From Bacteroidaceae bacterium (GTDB lineage Bacteria > Bacteroidota > Bacteroidia > Bacteroidales > Bacteroidaceae): a stretch of DNA of 50,244 nt. Under the pieces are notes generated by a model. The model was not told the DNA's origin and did no database searches. It worked only from the letters and a program-made list of their open reading frames with translations. Positions 1 to 7,632 of the stretch are shown one piece after another; position 1 is the stretch's first letter, and each line of letters starts with the position of its first letter. The DNA is taken from positions 1 through 50,244 of the forward strand of contig JAFXAR010000047.1 in the NCBI GenBank assembly GCA_017516885.1, given 5' to 3'. The translations under genes were made by a program, and so were the position numbers.

Positions 1-231
1 CATACACCGCCTTATATGCGCCCAAGGCTACGCAGCGCATATCTTAGCCTCAAACGCAATATGCCGTTACTTTGGACTTTTTACGACCACCCTGAGACTG
101 GTCTTCCTAACACAAACAACGCAATTGAAGGGTTGTTCTCGGACATAAAGAGTAAGCTAAGAGCACATCGAGGAATAAGCAAGGATAATCGAAAGAAGTT
201 ATTGGATGAGTACATTATGCGGCATTATTAA
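1..231 (+). CDS. IS transposase, C-terminal end (partial)
   Basis: The frame is open from the first base, so this is the 3' end of a longer gene that begins outside the window. About 76 residues remain. The NTNNAIEGLFSDIKSKLRAH stretch, followed by a basic KDNRKK and a short tail, resembles the end of DDE transposases of the IS256-like group with a zinc-binding variant (IS1249-like), including the late glutamate in AIEG. A perfect hairpin and an IS-end-like sequence follow directly, as expected at the right end of an element. The family name comes from motif memory and is less certain than the call of transposase. Whether the element is intact cannot be seen. Confidence 0.75.
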   Translation, partial: HTPPYMRPRLRSAYLSLKRNMPLLWTFYDHPETGLPNTNNAIEGLFSDIKSKLRAHRGISKDNRKKLLDEYIMRHY

Positions 232-238
232 ACGCGAA

Positions 239-265
239 TTACCTCAACAGGCCCTGTTGAGGTAA
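239..265. terminator. Perfect hairpin after the transposase
   Basis: Two 13-nt arms (239-251 and 253-265) are exact reverse complements around a single base, giving in practice a 12-bp stem with a 3-nt loop. It lies 7 nt after the transposase stop and is followed by a T-containing stretch (276-280), which suits a terminator at the end of the IS. It may also shield the element from transcription entering from the minus-strand side. Confidence 0.65.
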
Positions 266-268
266 TCT

Positions 269-326
269 ATCCTACTTTTTGTCCAATAAGAGATTTTTAG
301 ACTAAAATCATCCTACTTTTTGTCCA
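269..326. repeat. 17-bp direct repeat pair, probable IS terminal sequence
   Basis: The 17-mer atcctactttttgtcca occurs at 269-285 and again at 310-326, 41 bp apart. The second copy lies just before the neighbouring gene's stop codon, where the right end of the IS would be expected. The likely reading is a terminal repeat with an internal subterminal copy that could bind transposase. The left end is outside the window, so the inverted partner and any target duplication cannot be checked. Confidence 0.55.
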
Positions 327-332
327 CGTAAC

Positions 333-1634
333 CTATAATTCATTTATCTTTTCTAAGAGGAAGTCTTCAATATTGATATACTGTACCCCTTTTTCATCTA
401 TCCAAGGCAAAACATTATCACGTACCACAACTATTTTCGTATAGGAATCATTGATTCTATTTAGGGAATTTATTTCTTGTTGTCGTTTTTCTTCATCAGC
501 AACAGTCAATGCTGATTGGATATAATAACGCTTATCTGTTTGATTAACCACAAAATCCACTTCTAGTTGTGTTCTTATCTTTTTCCCTTTTTCATCCGTA
601 TGATTATATTCCACCACACCCACATCAACATTAAAACCGCGCGCAATGAGTTCATTATAAATAATGTTCTCCATAATATGATTCTCTTCTTGCTGACGAA
701 AGTTGAGTCGTACATTTCTCAATCCAATATCCGTGAAATAATATTTCAATGGAGTATCAATATACGACCGGCCTTTTATGTCGTAACGATATGATTTGCT
801 TAATATGTATGCATCAATAAAACAATCTAAATAGGTTGATATTGTTTCATTCTTTATTTTCAACCCCTTAACAGATTGGAATGTATTGGATAAACGAGTA
901 GGATTTGATAATGACCCAACGACCGATGCCACAACATTAAGCAATTCATCAAGGACTTCAATGTTTGCACGTAATCTATTGCGTTCAATCACATCTTTAA
1001 GATATGTCAAACGGAACAGGTCCTGCAGATATTTTGATTTTTCTTCGTGGGTATTCTTATATAACACATAAGGCATTCCTCCATATGTCATAAATTCACG
1101 CCAAGCATAACGCTTGTCCTTTGGATATGCAGCGTAAAACTCATCATATGTAAGTGGTGTTATGTGAATTTCTTCTCCTCTGTCACGAAAAGCGGTAGCC
1201 ACATCAGATGAAAGCATTTTAGAATTACTACCCGTAACATAAACATCGACATTGGGCAAACTTTTCAGTCCCAAAAGAACATCGACAAAGGTAATTTTGC
1301 TTTCCGAGCCTTTAGGAAGATAAGGATTATCTATTGTTTCTACCATCTGAATTTCATCAAGTAGAATATAATAATCTTTATCTGTATCACTGACTTTTTC
1401 CCGAAGATATGAACCTAACTCCAAAGGATTACGATAACGAAAATTTATATCGTTATCCAATTCAACCGAAATAATCTCTTCGGGCAAAACACCAGACTGT
1501 AGAAGGTAATCTCTATACAAGACTCCAAGCAGATACGATTTACCGCAACGCCTGACTCCGGTTATTATTTTTATCTGACCATTTTTTCGACTATTGACCA
1601 GTCGCTGAAGATTTCTTTTTCGTTCTATTCTCAT
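333..1634 (-). CDS. AAA-family ATPase with DUF4143-type C-terminal domain
   Basis: A 433-residue protein of the common Bacteroidota ATP-binding/DUF4143 family. The start at MRIERKRNLQRLV was chosen because a promoter element lies about 40 nt upstream (1674-1681); a longer open frame to 1730 would include that promoter. Visible motifs are a Walker A (GVRRCGKSYLL, near residue 28), a Walker B (YYILLDEIQM, near residue 90) and a sensor-like VYVTGSNSKML. The C-terminal part contains LEVDFVV followed by YYIQSAL, resembling the degenerate PD-(D/E)xK fold of DUF4143 proteins. These genes are scattered, often horizontally acquired, and their cellular role is not established; some are suspected toxin-antitoxin or defence components. 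The DNA is more AT-rich than the housekeeping genes nearby, and an IS end lies right after its stop. Confidence 0.85.
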   Translation of the reverse strand: MRIERKRNLQRLVNSRKNGQIKIITGVRRCGKSYLLGVLYRDYLLQSGVLPEEIISVELDNDINFRYRNPLELGSYLREKVSDTDKDYYILLDEIQMVETIDNPYLPKGSESKITFVDVLLGLKSLPNVDVYVTGSNSKMLSSDVATAFRDRGEEIHITPLTYDEFYAAYPKDKRYAWREFMTYGGMPYVLYKNTHEEKSKYLQDLFRLTYLKDVIERNRLRANIEVLDELLNVVASVVGSLSNPTRLSNTFQSVKGLKIKNETISTYLDCFIDAYILSKSYRYDIKGRSYIDTPLKYYFTDIGLRNVRLNFRQQEENHIMENIIYNELIARGFNVDVGVVEYNHTDEKGKKIRTQLEVDFVVNQTDKRYYIQSALTVADEEKRQQEINSLNRINDSYTKIVVVRDNVLPWIDEKGVQYINIEDFLLEKINEL

Positions 1635-1665
1635 ATAAAGGATATTATTGCGGTTATCCGCATTT

Positions 1666-1812
1666 TTACCCTGCAAATATAGCAATTCTGATTGAATTAT
1701 GTATATAGTCATAAATAAATTTGAAATCACCGTCCGATTTCATTTGTTTACGAACATAATCATTATGTTTACGGAAATCTTCTTTATTTTCACTAGTAAA
1801 TATAGCTTTCAT
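1666..1812 (-). CDS. Small ORF of 48 residues, unknown function
   Basis: ATG at 1812, TAA at 1666-1668. The product starts MKAIFTSENKEDFRKHNDY and is rich in charged residues, with an aromatic FKFIYDYIHNS stretch and a hydrophobic end. Its ATG overlaps the stop of the preceding frame in a TGATG junction, a sign of translational coupling, and its stop is 31 nt before the ATPase start. I do not recognise the family. Coupled tiny genes of this kind are often toxin-antitoxin or mobile-element genes, but that is only inference. It could equally be the remaining piece of a longer, decayed protein. Composition is strongly AT-rich. Confidence 0.4.
   Translation of the reverse strand: MKAIFTSENKEDFRKHNDYVRKQMKSDGDFKFIYDYIHNSIRIAIFAG
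1674..1681 (-). promoter_or_regulatory. -7 promoter element of the AAA ATPase gene
   Basis: Read on the minus strand this is TATATTTG, a full match to the Bacteroidota TAnnTTTG element. It lies 40 nt before the proposed ATG at 1634. No TTG is seen at the usual distance upstream. It also lies inside the last codons of the small upstream ORF (1666-1812). Confidence 0.5.
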
Positions 1813-2030
1813 CAATCTAATAACATATTTTTAATCTCTTCAACGTTAATACCTTCACAAATAATTTTACCTTCACGAATATCATTAAGGTATTCCTCAT
1901 TTTCATAAAGATATAAAGAACTTTTACTGTAAAGTGGTATATAATTACCTAAATCTTTTGTCAGGGCAGGCAGTTTCAATAATAAAAATTATTTTAGAAA
2001 TTCAAGCAGGTTCTTATAATAAACGGCCAT
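1812..2030 (-). pseudogene. Interrupted small ORF (72 codons with one internal stop)
   Basis: Read on the minus strand from the ATG at 2028-2030, the frame gives MAVYYKNLLEFLK, then a TAA at 1989-1991, and then continues in the same frame for 58 codons to a TGA at 1812-1814. The second part (including KLPALTKDLGNYIPLYSK and EEYLNDIREGKIICEGINVE) has a protein-like composition, and its stop is shared with the next ATG as TGATG. The simplest reading is a small gene disabled by one nonsense mutation. A restart at a downstream TTG is possible but unusual for this phylum. The family is not recognised. Confidence 0.4.
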
Positions 2031-2130
2031 TTTTAAAGTTATAATATATGGCCGGAATACCTTTTGTCTATTTTCCCATCAAAAGATACCGGATTATTTG
2101 TTGCCGCCCATTGCCGGTGACTGTTTTTTT

Positions 2131-4122
2131 GTGAAAAGAATATTGTCATATATACCGTTATTCCTGCTCCAGGCCATATTTCTGGTAGCATGCAGCAGCG
2201 AGAAGGCCATCAAAAAGGGTGACCAGCTTGCCGCTGTGCTTGAGTATCATGAGGCGGCAAAGGAGTATAAGAAGGCCTATCGCAAAATATCTCCGAAAGA
2301 GCGGAGCAAACGTGCCGAGGTGGCATGGAAAATGGCCGAATGCTATCGCAAGGGCAATAATCCGGCACGCGCTGCTGCGGCTTATCAGAATGCCGTGCGT
2401 TACGGTTACCCCGATTCAACAGCAATCCTCTATCTTGCAAGCGCGCAGTTGCAGAATGGCGACTATAAGGCGTCGCAGAAAAGCTACGAACTGTTTCTTG
2501 AAAAAGCGCCCGGCAGCAGGCTTGGCAAGATTGGACTTGAATCGGCAAGACAGTCGGCCGAGTGGAAAAAGAATCCTACCCGCTACACTGTAAAAAAGGC
2601 AGTGGAGCTCAATGGACAGCGCAGCGACTACTGCCCGATGTATGTTGGAGAGGATACAACTATAATAATTACAACAAGCACCCGCAAGGAGGCTACTGGA
2701 GAGGACTTGAGCAGCATCACAGGGCAGAAGCACGCCGACCTCTTCATGACAAAGCGCGATGAAAAGGGCAAGTGGCAGAAGAGCGAGAAGATAGAGAGTG
2801 ACGTAAATGGCGAGTTTGAGGATGGCGCATGCGCTTTCACTCCCGACGGAAAGGTCATGTATTTCACACGCTGCGTCACTGACGACCAGTATCCGCGCTT
2901 TGCAGGCATATACAAGAGTAGCCGCAGTGATGCCTCATGGGGAAAGCCCGAGCAGGTTGTAATATCAAGGGACACCCTCTCGTCATATGCTCATCCCGCC
3001 GTCTCTCCCGACAGTGAGTGGCTTTACTTTACTTCAAATATGGAAGGCGGCTGCGGCGGCCTTGACTTATGGCGCATATACATAGGGCCAAGCAGGGCTA
3101 AGGAAGGGGTGACAGAGAATTTAGGCCCAATGATAAATACTGAAGGCGATGAGCAGTTCCCATCATTCGGGCCAAAAGGGGAACTCTTCTTTTCATCGAA
3201 CGGCTATCCAGGAATGGGCGGTTTGGATATATATTGCGCTGTACAGGAAAACGATACATTGTGGAATGTCAGCAACATGGGAGCGCCCCTTAACTCCAAC
3301 GGCGATGATTTTGGAATGACTTTTGCGCCAGGGCTTTACAGGGGCTATTTCTCATCGAACAGAGGCGATGCCCGCGGTTGGGACCATATATATTCGTTCT
3401 ATCTGCCCGAAACAGTGCACATGCTTTACGGGTGGGTGTATGAGAAAGATGGCTATGAACTTCCCGAAGGGGTGGTTTATATGATTGGCGATGATGGCAC
3501 TAACAGCAGTTTCGGTGTAATGAAGGATGGCTCTTACCGCGTGAGGGTTACTCCCGGTGTGAAATATGTGCTGCTTGGTACTTGCAAGGGTTATCTGAAC
3601 GCTATGCACGAGCTTGTGGCCGACAGTGTGGAGGCTAACCGCGAATATCAGCGCGATTTTGCATTGGCATCAATAACACATCCTGTACTCATTGACAATA
3701 TCCTGTACGAATATAACAAGGCGACTCTGACACAGGAATCTACAGTGTCGCTTGATGAACTTGTAAAATTGCTCAACCTTAACCCTAATGTTACCATTGA
3801 ACTCAGTTCGCACTGTGACTACAGAGGCGGCGATGCCTATAATGTCAGGCTCTCTCAGGCGCGTGCCGAATCGGTTGTAGAGTATTTGGTGCAAAATGGA
3901 ATAGAGGCAGAGAGGCTTACGGCAGTGGGGTACGGTGAAGGCCGTCCGAAGGAGGTTACAAAGAAGATGACCGAGAAGTATGCTTTCTTGAAGGAGGGCG
4001 ATGTGCTTACAGAGAAATTTATAAATGCTCTTGAAACTGAAGAGCAGAAGGATATTTGCAACCAGCTGAACCGCCGCACGGAATTCCAGGTTCTGCGCAC
4101 TACATACAAGCTCTACGAGTAA
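2131..4122 (+). CDS. PorE-like OmpA-family lipoprotein (TPR, beta-propeller, CRD, OmpA domains)
   Basis: A 663-residue protein starting at a GTG that gives a clean lipoprotein signal: MKRILSY, a hydrophobic stretch and the lipobox LVAC. A TTG at 2098 would add 11 residues and spoil the n-region. Domain order is TPR-like helices (to about residue 130), PD40/WD40-like propeller strands with motifs such as SPDSEWLYFTSN and GELFFSSNG (about 150-430), a short carboxypeptidase-regulatory-like beta domain, then an OmpA C-terminal peptidoglycan-binding domain with HCDYRGGDAYNVRLSQARA and GYGEGRP. This four-part order matches PorE (PG1058), a periplasmic T9SS component of Porphyromonas gingivalis. Related OmpA lipoproteins outside T9SS exist, so the exact assignment is inference. 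It ends 5 nt from the convergent ruvC. Confidence 0.8.
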   Translation: MKRILSYIPLFLLQAIFLVACSSEKAIKKGDQLAAVLEYHEAAKEYKKAYRKISPKERSKRAEVAWKMAECYRKGNNPARAAAAYQNAVRYGYPDSTAILYLASAQLQNGDYKASQKSYELFLEKAPGSRLGKIGLESARQSAEWKKNPTRYTVKKAVELNGQRSDYCPMYVGEDTTIIITTSTRKEATGEDLSSITGQKHADLFMTKRDEKGKWQKSEKIESDVNGEFEDGACAFTPDGKVMYFTRCVTDDQYPRFAGIYKSSRSDASWGKPEQVVISRDTLSSYAHPAVSPDSEWLYFTSNMEGGCGGLDLWRIYIGPSRAKEGVTENLGPMINTEGDEQFPSFGPKGELFFSSNGYPGMGGLDIYCAVQENDTLWNVSNMGAPLNSNGDDFGMTFAPGLYRGYFSSNRGDARGWDHIYSFYLPETVHMLYGWVYEKDGYELPEGVVYMIGDDGTNSSFGVMKDGSYRVRVTPGVKYVLLGTCKGYLNAMHELVADSVEANREYQRDFALASITHPVLIDNILYEYNKATLTQESTVSLDELVKLLNLNPNVTIELSSHCDYRGGDAYNVRLSQARAESVVEYLVQNGIEAERLTAVGYGEGRPKEVTKKMTEKYAFLKEGDVLTEKFINALETEEQKDICNQLNRRTEFQVLRTTYKLYE

Positions 4123-4127
4123 CCTCT

Positions 4128-4697
4128 CTATTTTATCTTTCCGGGGTTCTTTGCCGCAAAGTCGGCCCACGATGAATATTTTTTGTCAGTAACCGGATTG
4201 TCCTTTTGCAGAAAATGGCAGAATGCTGCGCCAAGCGCATCTGTGGCATCCATGAACTGCGGCATCTCATCCTTGTTTATGTTAAGCATGCGCCGCAGCA
4301 TGTCGGCTACCTGCTCCTTTGATGCTGCTCCGTTTCCGGTGATTGCCATTTTAATCTTTAGCGGTGCATATTCGTGTATTGGCACCTCTCTGCTTATGGC
4401 TGCCGCTATTGCAACTCCTTGAGCACGTCCTAACTTAAGCATGCTCTGTACGTTCTTGCCGAAGAATGGGGCTTCAATAGCCAGTTCGTCGGGCAGGAAT
4501 GAACTTATCAGCCCCTGCACGCGGGTGAATATCTCGCCCAACTTCATGTACATATCCTTGCATTTGCGAAGGTCTATCACCCCCATGGCTATTAGGCGTG
4601 CACGGTTGCCGTTAACGCCAATGAAAGCATAGCCCATGATGTTTGTTCCTGGGTCTATGCCCATTATTACCCTGTCGTCGGTGTTATTGCCTGTCAT
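4128..4697 (-). CDS. ruvC: Crossover junction endodeoxyribonuclease RuvC
   Basis: RuvC cuts Holliday junctions after branch migration by RuvAB. This 189-residue protein has the expected acidic residues: D15 in GIDPGT, E75 in AIEAPFF and D150/D153 in [10 protein letters not shown]. The central [11 protein letters not shown] and the [10 protein letters not shown] stretch are also typical. The start at 4697 is preferred over 4727 because its ATG overlaps the stop of the upstream phosphatase gene in an ATGA junction. It is the last gene of the cdd-phosphatase-ruvC operon. ruvA and ruvB are not in the window. Confidence 0.95.
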   Translation of the reverse strand: MTGNNTDDRVIMGIDPGTNIMGYAFIGVNGNRARLIAMGVIDLRKCKDMYMKLGEIFTRVQGLISSFLPDELAIEAPFFGKNVQSMLKLGRAQGVAIAAAISREVPIHEYAPLKIKMAITGNGAASKEQVADMLRRMLNINKDEMPQFMDATDALGAAFCHFLQKDNPVTDKKYSSWADFAAKNPGKIK

Positions 4698-5164
4698 AGT
4701 CCAAGATAGCGGAGAAGAGCCTTGCATCCCCTGTAAATCTCATTGTATGTCTTGTCAAAGTTGCCATGATACCATGGGTCTGAAATGTCCGCCCCCGAAC
4801 AGCGCTGCGGTTCAGGCAACTCAAAGTCAAGCAGTTTCCATATCTTGGCATCGCAGTCGCAGCCTATTATCCGTGTCAGGTTTCGGATATTGTACTCTTC
4901 CATAACCACAATGAGGTCGCACTCATTGTAGTCGTTTGTAGTGAACCGCCGTGCCTTGTGCCCTTCACATGGTATATTGTGCAGAGAGAGTGTATATGCA
5001 GCAGGCGGGTATATGCTGTTGCCGCACTCCTCATTGCTTGTTGCCGATGAGGCTATGCATATCTCCTCATTGGCATAGGCCTTGCGTATAAGTTCCTTCA
5101 TTATGAATTCGGCCATAGGAGAACGGCAGATGTTTCCATGGCATACGAACATTATCTTTTTCAT
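4694..5164 (-). CDS. Low-molecular-weight protein-tyrosine phosphatase
   Basis: A 156-residue LMW-PTP. The P-loop CHGNICRS at residues 8-15 is the C-x5-R-S catalytic motif, and the general-acid aspartate is in DISDPW near residue 129. The length is normal for the family. Such enzymes dephosphorylate protein tyrosines, often on capsule or exopolysaccharide kinases; no such kinase is nearby, so the substrate is unknown. Its stop overlaps the ruvC start (ATGA), and cdd ends 5 nt before its ATG, so the three are probably one transcript. Confidence 0.92.
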   Translation of the reverse strand: MKKIMFVCHGNICRSPMAEFIMKELIRKAYANEEICIASSATSNEECGNSIYPPAAYTLSLHNIPCEGHKARRFTTNDYNECDLIVVMEEYNIRNLTRIIGCDCDAKIWKLLDFELPEPQRCSGADISDPWYHGNFDKTYNEIYRGCKALLRYLGL

Positions 5165-5169
5165 AGTCT

Positions 5170-5652
5170 CTATTCAAGGAATTTTGAATCAAACGAGAGC
5201 GGCAGCAGTGCTTTAATGCCGTCTTCAATAATGTAGCATTGCTTTGAACCGTAAAGAATTATCCTGATGCTGTTGCCGAATCTCTTTTCCGTCTCAAGGA
5301 TAACCTGCCGGCATGCACCGCAGGGGGGTATAGGTGTCTCAAGCTCACCCTGAGAGTTGCGGGCTGCGATGGCCAGTACCTCTACCGGCTGGGTGGGATA
5401 TTGGGAATTCGCCCAAAAGAGCGTAGTCCTTTCGGCGCATAAGCCCGAAGGGTAGGCTGCATTCTCCTGATTGCTGCCGCTTACAATAGTGCCATTTCCA
5501 AGGCGCACTGCTGCGCCCACGTTGAATCCGGAGTAAACGGCATAACTGTTCGCCGTAGCTGCCCTCGCAGCTTCAACCACCTCCTTGTCACAGTCGGGCA
5601 ATTCGCTAAACGTGCCCACTTTAACCTTTGTCTCAATAGTCATCTCTTTCAT
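5170..5652 (-). CDS. cdd: Cytidine deaminase
   Basis: Deaminates cytidine and deoxycytidine to uridine in pyrimidine salvage. The protein has 160 residues from the ATG at 5652, which has a strong aaaggagg ribosome site ahead of it, uncommon in this phylum; the longer open frame upstream runs through the leader. The zinc site is visible as CAE (C72, E74) and PCGAC (C111, C114). It heads an operon with the phosphatase and ruvC, driven by the promoter at 5727-5757. Confidence 0.95.
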   Translation of the reverse strand: MKEMTIETKVKVGTFSELPDCDKEVVEAARAATANSYAVYSGFNVGAAVRLGNGTIVSGSNQENAAYPSGLCAERTTLFWANSQYPTQPVEVLAIAARNSQGELETPIPPCGACRQVILETEKRFGNSIRIILYGSKQCYIIEDGIKALLPLSFDSKFLE

Positions 5653-5726
5653 AATGCTCCTCCTTTTGTTTTGCCAAATGGCAGTTTCCCTGTATATATA
5701 ACAGTTCCTTAAGCAATTTATTATTG

Positions 5727-5757
5727 CGAAGATAAGCAAATACTTGCTTTTAAACAA
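5727..5757 (-). promoter_or_regulatory. Promoter of the cdd-PTP-ruvC operon
   Basis: On the minus strand a TTG (5755-5757) is separated by exactly 20 nt from TATCTTCG (5727-5734), a TAnnTTYG-type -7 element. The leader to the cdd ATG would be about 70 nt and includes a short tgcca/tggca hairpin and a Shine-Dalgarno sequence. Confidence 0.65.
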
Positions 5758-5774
5758 TTTATTTATTTATTTTG
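5744..5774 (+). promoter_or_regulatory. Weak candidate promoter of the glucosaminidase gene
   Basis: TTG at 5744-5746 and TTATTTTG at 5767-5774, with a 20-nt spacer. The second base of the -7 element deviates from TAnnTTTG. It overlaps the divergent cdd promoter, so the two may compete. Confidence 0.35.
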
Positions 5775-5797
5775 TAGCATATTAACACATTGCTATT

Positions 5798-6724
5798 ATG
5801 AAAACACGTTATTTTTTGATGTTGTTCGCTTCGCTCTTTTTAGCAAGCTGTACAACGGTAAAGAACAACACTGTCGATTTGAGCAGGTACCAGGGTAAAG
5901 ACAAATACGAGCGGTATATTCTTGCGTACTATCCTGTGGCTGTTGAGCAGATGCACAAATATGATGTTCCTGCAAGCATAACGCTTGCCCAGGGTTTGCT
6001 TGAAAGTGGAGCAGGGACAAGTACGCTGGCGACAGAGGCTAACAATCACTTTGGAATTAAAGCGGATAACAGCTGGAACGGCAAGTATACCAAGTCGATG
6101 GACAATGGCAAAATGTGCAAGTTCAGGGTGTACAGGAGTGCGGCGGAGTCTTACGAGGACCATTCAAAGTTCTTGCGCGACAAGAGCCGTTACGCTTCGC
6201 TTTTCAGACTGAAAAAGACCGATTACAAGGGCTGGGCAAAGGGGCTTAGAAAGGCCGGTTATGCCGAGGATAAAAAATATCCCGAAAAGCTCATTTCCCT
6301 TATTGAAAGGTACAGCTTGCAGGACTTTGACCATTGTTCAAAGTCAAGCCTGAAGAAAAGCGGCTATATGACAGCCTCAAGTGGCAGAAGAGTGTACAGA
6401 ATAAACAATGTTCCTTATATAATTGTGAAGGAGGGCGATTGTGTTGAGACAATCTCTAAGGAGTTTGGAATGTCAAAGAGTAATTTGAGAAATTACAACG
6501 ACCTTGGCAGGAAAGGCGAACCGGCAGACAATGGAAAGTTCTTCCTTAAGCAAAAGAAAGGCAAGGCGGAAAAGGGCTCTGATTCGCACACGGTGCAGAA
6601 TGGCGAGAGCCTGCACAGTATTTCCCAGTCTTACGGTGTAAGGCTGAAGGACCTGCTGCGGCTGAACCCTCAGTATAAAGGTTCTGCGAGACTGAAGGTA
6701 GGTGATGTGATAAGATTGAGATAA
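5798..6724 (+). CDS. Lipoprotein glucosaminidase with two LysM domains
   Basis: A 308-residue peptidoglycan hydrolase, probably an endo-beta-N-acetylglucosaminidase (GH73-like). A lipoprotein signal ends at C18 (LFLASC). The catalytic domain covers about residues 40-175 and contains ITLAQGLLESGAGTS with the likely catalytic E69, then NNHFGIK and YRSAAESYEDH. Two LysM repeats follow, near 205-250 and 263-307 (VQNGESLHSISQSYGV), which bind peptidoglycan. It is probably anchored in the outer membrane facing the cell wall and acts in wall remodelling. It stands alone, divergent from cdd. Confidence 0.9.
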   Translation: MKTRYFLMLFASLFLASCTTVKNNTVDLSRYQGKDKYERYILAYYPVAVEQMHKYDVPASITLAQGLLESGAGTSTLATEANNHFGIKADNSWNGKYTKSMDNGKMCKFRVYRSAAESYEDHSKFLRDKSRYASLFRLKKTDYKGWAKGLRKAGYAEDKKYPEKLISLIERYSLQDFDHCSKSSLKKSGYMTASSGRRVYRINNVPYIIVKEGDCVETISKEFGMSKSNLRNYNDLGRKGEPADNGKFFLKQKKGKAEKGSDSHTVQNGESLHSISQSYGVRLKDLLRLNPQYKGSARLKVGDVIRLR

Positions 6725-6814
6725 TGCTCTGTACTTTATGCGGCAGAATTAAGGTCTGAAAAGTCTATTATTGCGTTACGCAGGCCTTAAACCGCATTTT
6801 TATTCATATCCTGT

Positions 6815-6848
6815 ATCATGAGGGCGGCCCAAAAGCCGCCCTCATGAT
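6815..6848. terminator. Bidirectional terminator
   Basis: Two perfect 14-nt arms (6815-6828 and 6835-6848) with the GC-rich core gggcggc around a 6-nt loop. It lies between two convergent genes; its right arm nearly touches the stop at 6850. Confidence 0.75.
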
Positions 6849-6849
6849 G

Positions 6850-7188
6850 TTATTTGTGCTTTTCTATCTCATTGGGAATCCTGAATGCGGTGTATAGTTC
6901 CATTAGTGCCCCACACAGCATAATTGCCATCCATTCGTTGTGTCTGTGCGTGAACATGAGCACCCCCGATGCTATAAGGAACAGGCCGCCAATCTGCTGC
7001 TGCACCACAAGACGGCGCACGGCATAGTGCGGGTGGCGGACACGCAGGAAAAACTGCGCGAGAGCAAATGCCACCGCGCCGGCTAAATATACATAAGAAA
7101 ATATATCCGGATTGGTCAGGCGCATTACTGCTCCAGCAAGTATTGCCACCGCGCCGGCATAGTAAAACAGTTTCACTATCTTTCCCAT
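6850..7188 (-). CDS. Small integral membrane protein, unknown function
   Basis: 112 residues with about four hydrophobic segments (near 8-22, 29-48, 61-78 and 82-98) joined by short polar loops, such as RVRHPHYAVRR. No family recognised. Its ATG overlaps the TAA of the upstream DivIC/FtsB-like gene (TAATG), so it is translated from the same message. The pairing hints at a role in the envelope, but this is only context. Confidence 0.8.
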   Translation of the reverse strand: MGKIVKLFYYAGAVAILAGAVMRLTNPDIFSYVYLAGAVAFALAQFFLRVRHPHYAVRRLVVQQQIGGLFLIASGVLMFTHRHNEWMAIMLCGALMELYTAFRIPNEIEKHK

Positions 7189-7496
7189 TATCTTATAACA
7201 ATTATCTCTTCATTGGGTGAATGCATGTCGTATCTCTCACGCCCGACCTCCTCAATGTCTTCGCGCTTTGCCTCAGAACCTAAATGAGAACTCTTCTCCT
7301 CATATTCGGCGGAGTCCTTTTCCATGGCGGCAATCTCACTCTTGAGAGCACTGATCTGCTTCTGGTTTTCCATGTGCTTAAGCATGCTGTTGTCATCTAT
7401 AAGGATAACAATGGCAAGGAATACTACAGTCACAGTTATATATTTGTGGCTTCTTATCCAATTGAAAGGTAATAATATTTTCCTGAAAAATGACAT
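7188..7496 (-). CDS. Septum formation initiator family protein (DivIC/FtsB-like)
   Basis: A 102-residue bitopic protein from the ATG at 7496: a short basic cytoplasmic start, one transmembrane helix (YITVTVVFLAIVILI, about residues 19-34), then a coiled coil (NQKQISALKSEIAAMEKD, about 40-75) and a periplasmic end with GRERYDMHSPNEE, the conserved end motif of FtsB/DivIC proteins. In the divisome these form a complex with FtsL and FtsQ. A promoter-like TATCTTCG lies 20 nt upstream, arguing against the longer frame that extends to 7562. Confidence 0.85.
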   Translation of the reverse strand: MSFFRKILLPFNWIRSHKYITVTVVFLAIVILIDDNSMLKHMENQKQISALKSEIAAMEKDSAEYEEKSSHLGSEAKREDIEEVGRERYDMHSPNEEIIVIR

Positions 7497-7515
7497 GCGC
7501 AGTTTCTTTGTCCGG

Positions 7516-7523
7516 CGAAGATA
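7516..7523 (-). promoter_or_regulatory. -7 element of the DivIC-like gene
   Basis: TATCTTCG on the minus strand, 19 nt before the ATG at 7496. It is the same octamer found before cdd, ferredoxin and the NUDIX gene. No TTG at the usual spacing. Confidence 0.45.
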
Positions 7524-7632
7524 CAAAAAAAGAGAGAGATTCCCGGCAGATATTTCCGGCAATCTTATTCAATAAGGAAAAATAAATGAAAGATATTCTA
7601 TAAAATTGCCTGCAGGCTTTTTTTCTGCGGCT

